The notes under the pieces were generated by a model. It had not been told where the DNA came from, made no database searches, and saw nothing but the letters and a program-made list of their open reading frames with translations. From assembly GCA_021151585.1 (NCBI GenBank), contig JAGKWX010000002.1, positions 1 to 64,000 of the forward strand: a stretch of DNA of 64,000 nt, given 5' to 3'. Positions 20,321 through 29,822 of this stretch are shown one piece after another (position 1 is the first letter of the stretch; every line of letters begins with the position of its first letter). The stretch comes from Alphaproteobacteria bacterium. GTDB taxonomy: Bacteria; Pseudomonadota; Gammaproteobacteria; JAGOUN01. The translations under genes were made by a program, and so were the position numbers.

Positions 20321-21541
20321 GTGCGAAAAATATTTATCTCTTCTGTTGTTGGATTATCCTGCTTATTTATCAATCAATCTGTTACGGCAGAAGACAGCAT
20401 GCCGATCCCAGACAACGCCCTTGCTTTGCCGATTGCAGCATCAGCGCCAAGCGCACCACAACCTGTCATGGTTCCTCAAGCACCATCTATTGACGCTAAA
20501 GCCTACGTGATTATGGATGTGGCTACTGGGAACGTTATCGCACAAAGTAATATGGATCAACGCTTAGAGCCTGCGAGCCTAACAAAATTAATGTCTACTT
20601 ACGTTGTTTTTAGCTCTATCCAAAATCACAACATTAACCTAGACGATAGCGTACGAGTAAGTGAAGCAGCTTGGAAAGCCGAAGGCTCACGTATGTTTAT
20701 CAAAGTTGGTGATGAAGTTAAAGTCAGCGACTTAATTCAAGGTGATATCGTCGCTTCTGGCAACGACGCAACTATCGCCTTGTCTGAACATGTCGCAGGT
20801 AGCGAGTCATCTTTTGTTGAAATGATGAATGCAGCCGCACAAAATATCGGCATGGTAAACTCAAACTTTATTGACGCCACTGGCTTGCCAGCTGAAAATC
20901 ACTATACGACCGCGGAAGATTTAGCAAAATTATCACGCGCTATCATTCTGCAGTTCCCAGATCAATACCATTGGTTCTCTGAAAAATGGTTTGAATACGG
21001 CGGCATTAAGCAACCTAACCGCAATCGCTTGCTCTGGCAATACCCAGGCACTGATGGCCTAAAAACAGGACATACTAACGCCGCTGGATACTGCTTAATA
21101 GCTTCTGCGATAAAAGGCAATACTCGCTTATTAGTTGTGGTTATGGGTGCGCCAACAGATGCAGCGCGCGCAGCCGATGCAATCAAATTATTTACTTATG
21201 GCTTTAGATTTTTCCAAAGCACACAATTATTTGCAGCAAATACGCCATTAACAAGCGCTCGCGTGTGGAAAGGTGAACAGAAAGAAGTACAACTCGGCGT
21301 AACAACTCCCGTTAGCGTAAGTCTTCCTGTTGGCGCTGATAAATTAGTCAAAAATACTATTGAAGTGAACCCTAATTTAATCGCTCCGATTGTTAAAGGC
21401 CAAACCTATGGCAAAATCACAGTGACATACCAAGGTAATGTCGTCGCAACTGCGCCGCTAGTGGCATTAGAAGATGACCCAAAAGGTGGATTCTTCCGAA
21501 GCGTTGCGGATGGCATTGCGAAGTTGTTTCATAAAGAATAA
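20321..21541 (+). CDS. dacA: D-alanyl-D-alanine carboxypeptidase (PBP5/6 type)
   Basis: Trims the terminal D-Ala from peptidoglycan stem peptides in the periplasm. Seen: a signal peptide (MRKIFISSVVGLSCLF..VTA) and the three penicillin-binding motifs, Ser86-L-T-Lys89 (PASLTKLMS), SGN (VASGNDATIAL) and KTG (LKTGHTNAAG). A PBP5 C-terminal beta domain follows, with a basic amphipathic end (GIAKLFHKE) that would anchor it to the membrane. GTG at 20321 is chosen over TTG at 20303 because the RBS GAGAGGA lies just before it and the signal peptide then starts properly. The aminotransferase downstream makes or uses D-alanine. Confidence 0.95.
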   Translation: MRKIFISSVVGLSCLFINQSVTAEDSMPIPDNALALPIAASAPSAPQPVMVPQAPSIDAKAYVIMDVATGNVIAQSNMDQRLEPASLTKLMSTYVVFSSIQNHNINLDDSVRVSEAAWKAEGSRMFIKVGDEVKVSDLIQGDIVASGNDATIALSEHVAGSESSFVEMMNAAAQNIGMVNSNFIDATGLPAENHYTTAEDLAKLSRAIILQFPDQYHWFSEKWFEYGGIKQPNRNRLLWQYPGTDGLKTGHTNAAGYCLIASAIKGNTRLLVVVMGAPTDAARAADAIKLFTYGFRFFQSTQLFAANTPLTSARVWKGEQKEVQLGVTTPVSVSLPVGADKLVKNTIEVNPNLIAPIVKGQTYGKITVTYQGNVVATAPLVALEDDPKGGFFRSVADGIAKLFHKE

Positions 21542-21549
21542 ACACGTAG

Positions 21550-21571
21550 GGGCAGGCGCAGGGGCCTGCCC
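21550..21571. repeat. GC-rich hairpin between dacA and the aminotransferase gene
   Basis: GGGCAGGC (21550-21557) and GCCTGCCC (21564-21571) form an 8-bp perfect stem with a 6-base loop. No T-run follows. It stands out as GC-rich in an AT-rich genome and resembles an interspersed palindromic unit more than a terminator. Confidence 0.5.
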
Positions 21572-21621
21572 TGCGTTAGGGCACGCACAATGGGTTGCCC
21601 TTCAAAATGTGGAAAAAAATC

Positions 21622-22458
21622 ATGAACAACACCATCTACCTCAACGGCAACTATCTCGATATTCAGGATGCCAAAATTTCTCCGCTTGATCGAGGCTTCT
21701 TGTTTGGCGACAGTGTTTACGAAGTTATTCCTGTCTACAACAATACACTCTTCACAGCAAAAGAACATATAGATCGCCTAACCCACAGCTTAAACGCGTT
21801 AAATATTGCACAACCACTAAGCCACAACGAATGGATTAATATTTTTGAAAAGTTATTGTCTTTCCCACATGATGGCGATCGCATGATTTATGTCCAAGTA
21901 ACGCGTGGCGCATATCCAGATCGCACGCATGCCAGCCCACAAAAGATCACACCAACGATTTTTGCTGCCGCGTTACCAGTAACCAAAAAAGATGTGTCAC
22001 AAGGCATTATTGCCATTACCGTGACCGATGAACGCTGGGCAAAATGTCGTATAAAAGCGACAACTTTACTAGCCAACACGTTAGCAAAAGACGCTGCACA
22101 ACGCGCACATGCACAAGATGCGATCTTCATTCGCGATGGTTATGCACTCGAGGGCACAGCGAGCAATTTATTTATCGTACGCGCCAATACAGTAATCACT
22201 GCGCCATTATCAGCAAATATTTTACCAGGCATCACACGAGCTCACGTGATCAACCTATTGCAAGAACAGAATATTCCCGTTGAAGAACGTTTAATAACAG
22301 AAACCGAGTTAAAAAACGCCGACGAAGTGTGGTTAACAGGGTCAGTTTCGGAAATCGTGCCTGTGGTTGTATTGGATAATCAAAAAATTGGCACTGGGGA
22401 ACCCGGTGAAATATTTAAACAGGCAATAAATTTATATAACCGGCTTACCAAGATTTAA
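21622..22458 (+). CDS. dat: D-amino-acid aminotransferase (class IV PLP)
   Basis: A class-IV aminotransferase that should interconvert D-alanine and D-glutamate with their keto acids. Seen: IYLNGNYLDIQDAKISPLDRGFLFGDSVYEV at the start in the family layout, the lysine region RCRIKATTLLANTLAK-like segment (KCRIKATTLLANTLA) carrying the PLP lysine, and EGTASNLFIV. ATG at 21622 fits the family N-terminus and has GGA about 11 bases upstream. Following dacA, it links D-alanine release and reuse. Branched-chain aminotransferases share the fold, but the ISPLDRGFLFGD motif and neighbours favour Dat. Confidence 0.85.
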   Translation: MNNTIYLNGNYLDIQDAKISPLDRGFLFGDSVYEVIPVYNNTLFTAKEHIDRLTHSLNALNIAQPLSHNEWINIFEKLLSFPHDGDRMIYVQVTRGAYPDRTHASPQKITPTIFAAALPVTKKDVSQGIIAITVTDERWAKCRIKATTLLANTLAKDAAQRAHAQDAIFIRDGYALEGTASNLFIVRANTVITAPLSANILPGITRAHVINLLQEQNIPVEERLITETELKNADEVWLTGSVSEIVPVVVLDNQKIGTGEPGEIFKQAINLYNRLTKI

Positions 22459-22572
22459 AATGATCTAACAGATGTTAATCGCGCCGCTTAAGATCATTCG
22501 TCTTCTGTTGATGGACCTATGTGCGGATTAAATACAGGATAGCGCGGTAATAAATACATAGAGGACTCAAAC

Positions 22573-22851
22573 ATGCACGAACCAAATTCACACCAAGAAA
22601 CTTCACTGATTGAATTTCCATGCGCTTTCACTATTAAAACTTTTGGGAAAAACACTCCTGAATATCAAGTTGCTGTATTGAATATTATCAAGCACTATGC
22701 CGAATTATCAGAAAATACCGTCAGAGAACGCTACAGCAAAGACAAAAATTACTTGGCTTTGAGCATTACAATCCAAGCGCAAAATAAGCAACAATTAGAT
22801 AATATTTATCACGCATTAACCAAGGAACCCTTGGTCACTATGGCGCTATAA
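22573..22851 (+). CDS. ybeD: YbeD/DUF493 family protein
   Basis: A 92-residue small alpha/beta protein of the YbeD family, found next to lipB in many gammaproteobacteria. Seen: FPCAFTIKTFGKNTPEY and a C-terminal LDNIYHALTKEPLVTMAL matching the family. The exact role is unknown; an ACT-like fold suggests small-molecule regulation. The RBS GAGG precedes the ATG and lipB starts 4 bases after its stop, so the two are co-translated. Confidence 0.9.
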   Translation: MHEPNSHQETSLIEFPCAFTIKTFGKNTPEYQVAVLNIIKHYAELSENTVRERYSKDKNYLALSITIQAQNKQQLDNIYHALTKEPLVTMAL

Positions 22852-22855
22852 AATA

Positions 22856-23518
22856 ATGAAAATACGTTATCTAGGTCAACAAGATTTCCTTGAAACATGG
22901 CGAAAAATGCATGACTTTACAGAAAACCGCGATCAAAACACGGAAGATGAACTATGGATTTTAGAGCACTCTGCGGTTTTTACTCAAGGGTTAGCAGGCA
23001 AGCCTGAGCATATTTTACATCCACATGATATCGCCGTAGTACAAACCGATAGAGGCGGACAAGCAACTTATCACGGCCCAGGCCAAATTATTGCTTACGT
23101 TTTATATGATTTAAAGCGAGCAAACATCGGCGTACGGTCTCTGGTTACCAAGCTTGAACAAAGTATTATACAATTATTAACTCGCTATGGCGTACAAGCG
23201 AATAGTGAATGTGCACGACCAGGAGTATACGTCAATAGCGAAAAAATAGCCTCAATTGGCTTGCGAGTTAAAAAAGGGTGTAGTTATCATGGCATCAGCT
23301 TCAACGTCGATATGGATTTAACGCCATTTACCTTTATCAACCCTTGTGGTTATAAACAGCTGAAAATGACTCAACTCAAAACATACCTCCCATCGCTCAA
23401 TATGACAAATATTCAGTCAGAATTAGCTGACTGCATTGAAAAGCAGTTGCACTCCAGCACTGAGCCCGGGATAATTAGCAACCCCGAAAAATCATGCGGA
23501 GCCCTGAGTGATTCATGA
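22856..23518 (+). CDS. lipB: Octanoyl-ACP:protein octanoyltransferase LipB
   Basis: Moves octanoate from acyl-carrier protein to lipoyl domains, the first step of lipoate synthesis. Seen: the RGGQATYHGPGQIIAYVLYDL motif and the active-site pair lysine/cysteine in the later KIASIGLRVKKGCSYHG and NPCGYKQLKMTQL segments. The 220-residue length is normal. It overlaps the downstream LssY-like gene by 11 bases. lipA is not in the window. Confidence 0.95.
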   Translation: MKIRYLGQQDFLETWRKMHDFTENRDQNTEDELWILEHSAVFTQGLAGKPEHILHPHDIAVVQTDRGGQATYHGPGQIIAYVLYDLKRANIGVRSLVTKLEQSIIQLLTRYGVQANSECARPGVYVNSEKIASIGLRVKKGCSYHGISFNVDMDLTPFTFINPCGYKQLKMTQLKTYLPSLNMTNIQSELADCIEKQLHSSTEPGIISNPEKSCGALSDS

Positions 23519-25511
23519 GCTAATAAGACAACTGGTCATATGGATTTATCAACACCCTACCTGGGCAGGTTTTGCCCTATTTTTATTGTCCGCCGGCGAA
23601 TCGATGACTCTCATTGGTTCGTTTATTCCTGGCACCATAGTTATGACAGCGGTAGGTATTTTTATTGGGGCAGAACTACTCCCTTATTGGCCTATGGTAC
23701 TCTGGGCTGCGTGTGGCACTTTAGTAGGCGACGCACTCAACTTCACTTTTGGCTATTACCTCAAAGATAATATTAAAAATGTTTGGCCCTTTAAAACACG
23801 ACAACATTGGCTAACCAAAGGACAATATTTTTTTGAAGAACACGGCGGTAAAAGCATTTATTTTGCCCGATTCATAGGGCCTCTGCGCGCCTTCGCGCCT
23901 ATTATCGCTGGCGCAATGCGTATGTCACCCAGTAAATTTTACTTGATTGACACGCTGTCAGCATTCACTTGGGCGATTATGTATTTGCTTCCCGGTGTAT
24001 TATTAGGCGAAGCCTCTTTGGAGTTATCGCCGGATATCACGGAACACTTGTTTCGTTTTGTTTTTCTGACACTGGTGATAATTATTGTTGCAGTATGGGC
24101 AATACGATTATTGATATTACATATTAATGATGTCGTTAAAAATGCGCTGTCATGTTTATGGACAAAAATCAAAGAAACACCTTCACTACAGTGGATGAGA
24201 ACTGGGTTCCGCCACCATAAAGAAGACCATCCTCGCGGCCAATTAGGGACTATATTTGTTTTATTAGTTATTGCCGCCGCTTTTTTCACATGGACGATGT
24301 GCGTTTATCTCAATTCGCCTTTAATTAGCGTATACAATAGCGAAATTTATCATTTTACTCACAGCTTGCGCACGGCTTCTCTAGATAAGCTCATGCTATT
24401 CACTACTTTGTTAGGTGAAAAACACATCATTGCCGTGGTCTTAGTTGGAGCCTTAGCCTGGATGATGTATCAACGCTGTTGGCGTGCCGCATGTTTTTTA
24501 GCGAGCGCAGTAGCCTTGGGCGTGATCAGCACTTATATACTTAAAAACTGTATTCACTATCATCGGCCCAACTTAGCCTTTGAAGCTCTTGATGGCTTTT
24601 CTTATCCTAGCGGCCATGTCGTTATTAGTACTATCTTTTATGGTGGGCTTGCTTATCTTATTGCCAGCAAACATAGCACTATGAAATATCGGTGGATCAT
24701 ATATACTGCTGCCATCATTCTAATCAGCGCGATTGCCTGTTCACGTGCCTTTCTAGGTGCGCATTGGCTATCAGATGTGGTTGGTGGCATTCTTCTCGGT
24801 TGGCTATCTTTGTTAATTATGGCGTTCTTTTATCAACGTCATGCCGTGCAAGATATCGATGCAAAGAAATTGATTCCTGCCTTAATTATTTTACAAGCTG
24901 TGTTAACCATCGGATATGCCCAGTATTATCATGAAAATTTAATCAACGATTATCAATTAAATATTCATCCACAAGTCGAACAAATGACAATACACGAGTG
25001 GAGGCAACAAACAACCGCGAACATTCCTTCTATGGCAACAAATCGTTTTGGTGTAGCAAGAGAATTTTTAAATATTCAGTGGGCTGGCAATCAACATGAT
25101 GTCATCGCAACACTAAAACACTACGGATGGAAATCTGCTCTAGAACAGCATAACTGGGTATTAGAAATTCAACACCCAGAAGAAGAAAAGATTCCAACCA
25201 TTCATGTGCGCTTTAAAATGCGTTACGTATATGACCAAAAAGCAAGCATGATCTACTATAAAGCGATCGAAAACATGCCGCACACCTTTATGGTTTTACA
25301 ACTATGGAAAACAAATATTGAACTACAATCAGATAGTATGAGTCTATTTGTAGGTATATTAAATGTTAAAACAGATGACAAAAAAATCAAAAACAATATC
25401 AACGATAAACGCATGATCGCTGAATTTACACATGGTTTTGATCAGACCACGAAGATAGATATCGTCAAAACAGATGTCCCGGTGGTTTTAATACAATCAC
25501 AAGCCAATTAA
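23508..25511 (+). CDS. LssY-like fusion: DedA + PAP2 phosphatase + LssY C-terminal domain
   Basis: A 667-residue three-part membrane protein. Residues 1-210 form a DedA-family domain (IGSFIPGTIVMTAVGIFIGA, FARFIGPLRAFAPIIAGAM). Residues about 240-450 form a PAP2 lipid phosphatase with KNCIHYHRPN, SYPSGHVV and SRAFLGAHWLSDVVGG, the three catalytic motifs. The remaining 200 residues match the soluble LssY C-terminal type. The same order occurs in LssY of the Legionella lss type I secretion locus. DedA proteins recycle polyprenyl phosphate and PAP2 enzymes cleave lipid pyrophosphates, so a role in undecaprenyl-phosphate recycling is likely. GTG start with GGAG upstream; it overlaps lipB. Confidence 0.85.
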   Translation: MIHELIRQLVIWIYQHPTWAGFALFLLSAGESMTLIGSFIPGTIVMTAVGIFIGAELLPYWPMVLWAACGTLVGDALNFTFGYYLKDNIKNVWPFKTRQHWLTKGQYFFEEHGGKSIYFARFIGPLRAFAPIIAGAMRMSPSKFYLIDTLSAFTWAIMYLLPGVLLGEASLELSPDITEHLFRFVFLTLVIIIVAVWAIRLLILHINDVVKNALSCLWTKIKETPSLQWMRTGFRHHKEDHPRGQLGTIFVLLVIAAAFFTWTMCVYLNSPLISVYNSEIYHFTHSLRTASLDKLMLFTTLLGEKHIIAVVLVGALAWMMYQRCWRAACFLASAVALGVISTYILKNCIHYHRPNLAFEALDGFSYPSGHVVISTIFYGGLAYLIASKHSTMKYRWIIYTAAIILISAIACSRAFLGAHWLSDVVGGILLGWLSLLIMAFFYQRHAVQDIDAKKLIPALIILQAVLTIGYAQYYHENLINDYQLNIHPQVEQMTIHEWRQQTTANIPSMATNRFGVAREFLNIQWAGNQHDVIATLKHYGWKSALEQHNWVLEIQHPEEEKIPTIHVRFKMRYVYDQKASMIYYKAIENMPHTFMVLQLWKTNIELQSDSMSLFVGILNVKTDDKKIKNNINDKRMIAEFTHGFDQTTKIDIVKTDVPVVLIQSQAN

Positions 25512-25523
25512 TCTCTGAAAATA

Positions 25524-25546
25524 AGGGCGATCCCACGGACCGCCCT
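25524..25546. terminator. Bidirectional terminator between the LssY-like and ComEA-like genes
   Basis: AGGGCG (25524-25529) pairs with CGCCCT (25541-25546), extended inwards by TCC/GGA with one mismatch. TTATTTT follows on the minus strand and an AT-rich tail ending TTTT on the plus strand. The genes converge here. Confidence 0.6.
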
Positions 25547-25553
25547 ATTGATA

Positions 25554-25853
25554 TTATTTTACCGTCAACTTCGGCGCTAGTTTGTCAGCAAGTGTTTTGC
25601 TAACTCCTTTTACCTCAGCAATATCTTTGACGTCTTTGAAATTACCATGCAGGTCTCGATAGGCAACGATAGCTTTTGCAGTTTGTGGTCCAACATGATC
25701 TAAGCATTGATCAAGTAGAACGGCATCGGCTTGGTTAATATTGAGCTGCGCCGGACAAGTGATGCTGGTGGTATTCGCAGCAAATAAAGGAAGGGAGGTG
25801 GCAATTGCAAAAGTAGCAACGGCAAGGCGAACACAAGCTAGAGGGTTTTTCAT
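25554..25853 (-). CDS. Secreted ComEA-like helix-hairpin-helix DNA-binding protein
   Basis: A 99-residue protein with a signal peptide (MKNPLACVRLAVATFAIATS..AA) followed by one helix-hairpin-helix pair: INQADAVLLDQCLDHVGPQTAKAIVAYRD-type and FKDVKDIAEVKGVSKTLADKL. This is the single-domain ComEA form that binds DNA in the periplasm during natural transformation. The ATG at 25853 is chosen for the GGAGA seven bases upstream and for the signal peptide. It carries two cysteines that may pair. Whether the host is competent cannot be told here. Confidence 0.88.
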   Translation of the reverse strand: MKNPLACVRLAVATFAIATSLPLFAANTTSITCPAQLNINQADAVLLDQCLDHVGPQTAKAIVAYRDLHGNFKDVKDIAEVKGVSKTLADKLAPKLTVK

Positions 25854-25939
25854 GGGATTTCTCCGATTCTCGCGTGCTCCTCTTAGCATCTCGATCGCGA
25901 TAACGCGATTAGAGATGCTACGGCATTGCACTGATGAAA

Positions 25940-27061
25940 TCAAGAGTTTCCGACCATATTAGCCAATGGAATATCCGCTCGTTTAGTGGAGACAGACGCA
26001 GAAACGGGGGCACAAAACATCATGGAATGTTGATGACTACGACAATTCGCACCAGCCTGACATGTAGCATGCTGAGCATGAGAGGTGGTCTCAGTGTTAT
26101 CATCGTCACCGTGAGGGATAGCCTCAGCCTCATGATGCCAGGCTTCAAACGTCACAAAAATAGCATTAACCATCTGCAAAGCAATAAAAATTATTTTACT
26201 GCCATTTTGAGCAGAAATCTCTGCGTCCTTAAATGTATTATGCCAATTAAATATTGCCATACTCATAGAGCCCAAAAATAAAATCATAAGCTTAGTCATT
26301 GAGATCATAGTGACTTCAGGAATATGCGGCTGCTGATGCGCAACTGCTTCAACGTTTGAAAGATAAAATTCTATAAATAAAGCAGCACATACCCAATAGA
26401 ACCAAAAGCCTTTCGCATTCCAAATATCGGCTGAATCACTTAATGCATGCCCAACCATCAACGTAACAATCCATAATTTGGTCATCCAAGATAATTCGAG
26501 ATATTTACTCATCGCTTGTGACTGTAATTGTAAATGATTAATATGTGGCGCCGCTTCTACAGCGGCATAAGCGACAAGATAAATCAACTTTAGCGTTGTC
26601 CACACAGGATCAAATTTATCATTCAAACCAATTTTTGTTAGACCCAGCGGCAAAGTCAACGTTAATACGCCCACAAGGACTAAAGCTTTATGCTGCATAG
26701 ACCAAGGCCGCATAGGAGAAATATCATGACTGCGAGGACGTAAGTGACTTTGAATATGCTCTAGCTCTTCTTGCTCGTCGAACATTTCTATAAAGTGACG
26801 TGCATAAAAAACCCAAGCAAGACGGGCAATAAAACTATTTGCAATAATACTAAAAATAACTCCGCCTATCGGGTAACGCTTAATCATATCCACCGAAGAC
26901 AAAACAAATGGCAGAATAAACACAGCCGATACCATCGATTTGACCACTAATTCTTGATGCTTGCTACTCACACACATGGAACTCTGCTGAATAGTAGATG
27001 GCAATAAAGTCTCTTTTAAGCCGTTTTCTGTTCGCCGAAATATAGAATATATCTTGGTCAT
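25940..27061 (-). CDS. Orphan multi-pass membrane protein with His/Cys-rich tail
   Basis: I do not recognise this 373-residue protein. Seen: a soluble N-terminal stretch of about 45 residues, roughly six to seven hydrophobic segments, and a C-terminal region from about residue 305 rich in His, Cys and acidic residues (AWHHEAEAIPHGDDDN, then HAQHATCQAGANCRSHQHS). That tail looks suited to metal binding. There are no operon partners: its upstream region is shared with the divergent efflux operon and its stop lies near the ComEA-like gene. It could be a metal-handling membrane protein or a Dot/Icm substrate; neither is shown. Confidence 0.7.
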   Translation of the reverse strand: MTKIYSIFRRTENGLKETLLPSTIQQSSMCVSSKHQELVVKSMVSAVFILPFVLSSVDMIKRYPIGGVIFSIIANSFIARLAWVFYARHFIEMFDEQEELEHIQSHLRPRSHDISPMRPWSMQHKALVLVGVLTLTLPLGLTKIGLNDKFDPVWTTLKLIYLVAYAAVEAAPHINHLQLQSQAMSKYLELSWMTKLWIVTLMVGHALSDSADIWNAKGFWFYWVCAALFIEFYLSNVEAVAHQQPHIPEVTMISMTKLMILFLGSMSMAIFNWHNTFKDAEISAQNGSKIIFIALQMVNAIFVTFEAWHHEAEAIPHGDDDNTETTSHAQHATCQAGANCRSHQHSMMFCAPVSASVSTKRADIPLANMVGNS

Positions 27062-27258
27062 GATTTATACAAATATTGATTAAGGCGCGCATCATAATAC
27101 CTAAGCCTCGCGCAGTCAATTGTTTATTTTGATTGTTTGCAACACCGATCCGTCCGATAGAGCATAATCACGAGAAGTACAGCGAACATGTCAGCTACTT
27201 GCTCAAATCAACTGCAAATGTTATATCATAGAATATAGGAATATTTTTAAGGATTTTT

Positions 27259-28299
27259 GTGAGCAAATTTTCTACATGGATGCAGCGACATCGACGCCAC
27301 TTACTTATTGGAGGCCCGCTGCTGTTGGCATGCGGTATCATCATGACATACATCCATGAACGAAATACCATCTCAACAGATGATGCATACATTGTCGCCG
27401 CGAACGCTTCGATTAACAGCCAAGTTGGCGGACAAATTGCTAGCATTGCCGTAGTTGACAATCAATTCGTTAAAAAAGGACAAACGTTATTTCAAGTAGA
27501 TGCACGCCCTTATCACATCGCCGTTGAACACGCTAAAGCAGAATTAGCTAATGCCATTCTCAGTGCTCATGGCCTTAAAACGGTTTATCAAGAAAAGGTA
27601 GCTGAAACTCAAGCCGCACAAGATACTTTACATTACCAACTGAAAGAACTGAACCGACAAAAGCGAATGACAGCTGCTGGCTTATCATCACAAATGAATT
27701 TAGACAAAGCAACGAATGCTTTTAACAATGCTAAGCAAGCCTTATTAGTAGCACAGCAACAACAAGCCAATGCTCTAACACAATTAGATGACAACGCGAA
27801 TATTGCAGTGAATGACTTGCCACTCATAGAAATCGCTCAAGCGAATCTACATCAAGCCGAATTAAACCTAGCCTATACCGACGTCAAGGCGCCTATGGAC
27901 GGCATGGTGACTAAAGTAGATAACTTACAAGTAGGTGACTATATCTCAGCTGGAATGCCCGCTTTTGCGCTAATTGCAACGCAACAACCCTGGGTAATAG
28001 CCAACTTAAAAGAAACACAAATGTCTAAGATTCATCCGAATCAAGACGCCATTATTCACCTAGATGCTTTTCCAGACAAAACATTCCATGGCAAAATATT
28101 AAGCATCAGCCCCGGCACAGGATCAGCTTTCGCTATTTTACCGCCTGAAAATGCAACCGGAAATTGGGTTAAAATCGTACAACGCATCCCCGTAAAAATT
28201 TCACTTGAAAATCCGGATCATCTGTTATTATCTTCAGGGCTAAGCGCAAACGTAAAAATACATGTTAGCGAATCACAGGAAACTCAAGATGGCGAATGA
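27259..28299 (+). CDS. Membrane-fusion (periplasmic adaptor) protein, EmrA/HlyD family
   Basis: A 346-residue adaptor with one N-terminal membrane helix (LLIGGPLLLACGIIMTY), a lipoyl half (STDDAYIVAANASINSQVGG), a long coiled-coil hairpin rich in Gln and Ala, and a second lipoyl half (AYTDVKAPMDGMVTKV). It joins the inner-membrane pump to the outer-membrane factor. GTG start with AAGGA upstream. It overlaps the pump gene by 11 bases. Together with the next two genes it makes a complete EmrAB-TolC-like efflux system. The substrates are unknown. Confidence 0.92.
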   Translation: MSKFSTWMQRHRRHLLIGGPLLLACGIIMTYIHERNTISTDDAYIVAANASINSQVGGQIASIAVVDNQFVKKGQTLFQVDARPYHIAVEHAKAELANAILSAHGLKTVYQEKVAETQAAQDTLHYQLKELNRQKRMTAAGLSSQMNLDKATNAFNNAKQALLVAQQQQANALTQLDDNANIAVNDLPLIEIAQANLHQAELNLAYTDVKAPMDGMVTKVDNLQVGDYISAGMPAFALIATQQPWVIANLKETQMSKIHPNQDAIIHLDAFPDKTFHGKILSISPGTGSAFAILPPENATGNWVKIVQRIPVKISLENPDHLLLSSGLSANVKIHVSESQETQDGE

Positions 28300-29821
28300 C
28301 CAGCCAGCTTCTATTAGCAAACAAGCTCGCTTCATCATTACTATTGCTGTTTCATTAGCGACATTAATGCAAACTTTAGATTCTACGATTGCTAATGTCG
28401 CCTTGCCACATATACAAGGGGCATTATCCAGCACTCAAGAACAAATAGCTTGGGTGCTAACGTCATATATTATTGCCACAGCCATCACAACGCCGTTTAC
28501 TGGCTGGATAAGCGGTTATATTGGCCGAAAAAAAATACTCCTCATTTCTGTTTCTGGATTTATTGTCACTTCTATTTTATGCGGCCTCTCGAATAATTTA
28601 ATTGAAATGATTTTATTTCGATTTCTGCAAGGTATGTGTGGCGCCAGTTTAATCCCATTATCGCAATCAGTATTAATGAGCATTAATACCAAAGAAAATT
28701 TTGGCAAAGCCATTTCATTATGGGCTTTCGGCGCAACAATTGGCGTCGTGTTAGGACCTCTAGTAGGTGGATATTTAACAGAAAATTATAACTGGCGCTG
28801 GATATTTTTTATAAATATTCCTATCGGAGCATTAGCGCTAATAGGAATTTCAGCGTTTCTCAAAGAAAGCGAAACACATCATAAAATATTTGATTTTTTC
28901 GGATTTGTATTATTAAGCGTTTGTCTAGCTGCTTTTCAATTATTACTCGATCGTGGATCAATCAAAGGTTGGTTCAGCTCAAATGAAATTATTATTGAAA
29001 CATTAATTGCTGGTTTATTTTTTTATCTTTTTATTATTCATACCCTAACCAAAAAAGAAACCTTTTTAAATTTAAAATTATTTAAAGATAAAAATTTTAC
29101 TTACGGTGTAATAATAGTATTTATGATGTACGCTGCTTTATTTTCCACACTGGCGCTCATCCCTTCAATGCTGCAACTTGAAATGAATTACCCCGTTATT
29201 ACTACCGGCAGAATTTCAGCAATGCAAGGCTTTGGTATTGCCAGCTCAATGCTGGTGATGGGATACATTATCAAGCACATCGACACACGATATATGATTG
29301 TGTTTGGCTTAGGGTGCGTTGCATTTTCACTATGGCAAATGAGTCATTATTCTTTATATATGACAGACTGGTCTCTTATTACGCCTGGCATCATACAAGG
29401 CATTGGCATAGGATGCGCTTATGTTTCTTTAAGCACCATAGCATTTGCAAAATTGAGCGAAGATCTACACGATGAAGGCGCTGCATTTTTTAATTTAATG
29501 CGCAATTTAGGGTGCTGCTTAGGTATTTCCATCGCCGAAGCCTGCTTAGTACATAATCAGCAAGTAGTACATTCATCACTAGTTAGTCATATCACGCCCT
29601 ACCATTTTTCCTATCAATGGGCGCCAGCAGTTTCCCATATTGATATTCACAGTCAATATGGATTAACAATTCTAAATGCGGCAGCAACGCATCAAGCAAT
29701 CATGCTATCTTATATCGATGACTTTCATTTACTGATGATGATGACTTTATGTGTTATGCCTTTAGTTCTACTGTTAAAAAAAGTCAAGTCAGCACAATCA
29801 CGAAGAATATTACAGGAATAA
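28289..29821 (+). CDS. DHA2-family (EmrB/QacA) drug:proton antiporter
   Basis: A 510-residue, 14-helix major-facilitator pump. Seen: LMQTLDSTIANVALPHIQGAL in helix 1 (motif D1 of the DHA2 group), WISGYIGRKKILL (motif A) and GATIGVVLGPLVGGYL (motif C, typical of antiporters). It should export toxic hydrophobic compounds. The ATG at 28289 has AGGAAA just upstream, while the earlier ATG at 28262 has none. It lies between the adaptor and the outer-membrane factor in one operon. Confidence 0.93.
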   Translation: MANDQPASISKQARFIITIAVSLATLMQTLDSTIANVALPHIQGALSSTQEQIAWVLTSYIIATAITTPFTGWISGYIGRKKILLISVSGFIVTSILCGLSNNLIEMILFRFLQGMCGASLIPLSQSVLMSINTKENFGKAISLWAFGATIGVVLGPLVGGYLTENYNWRWIFFINIPIGALALIGISAFLKESETHHKIFDFFGFVLLSVCLAAFQLLLDRGSIKGWFSSNEIIIETLIAGLFFYLFIIHTLTKKETFLNLKLFKDKNFTYGVIIVFMMYAALFSTLALIPSMLQLEMNYPVITTGRISAMQGFGIASSMLVMGYIIKHIDTRYMIVFGLGCVAFSLWQMSHYSLYMTDWSLITPGIIQGIGIGCAYVSLSTIAFAKLSEDLHDEGAAFFNLMRNLGCCLGISIAEACLVHNQQVVHSSLVSHITPYHFSYQWAPAVSHIDIHSQYGLTILNAAATHQAIMLSYIDDFHLLMMMTLCVMPLVLLLKKVKSAQSRRILQE

Positions 29822-29822
29822 T

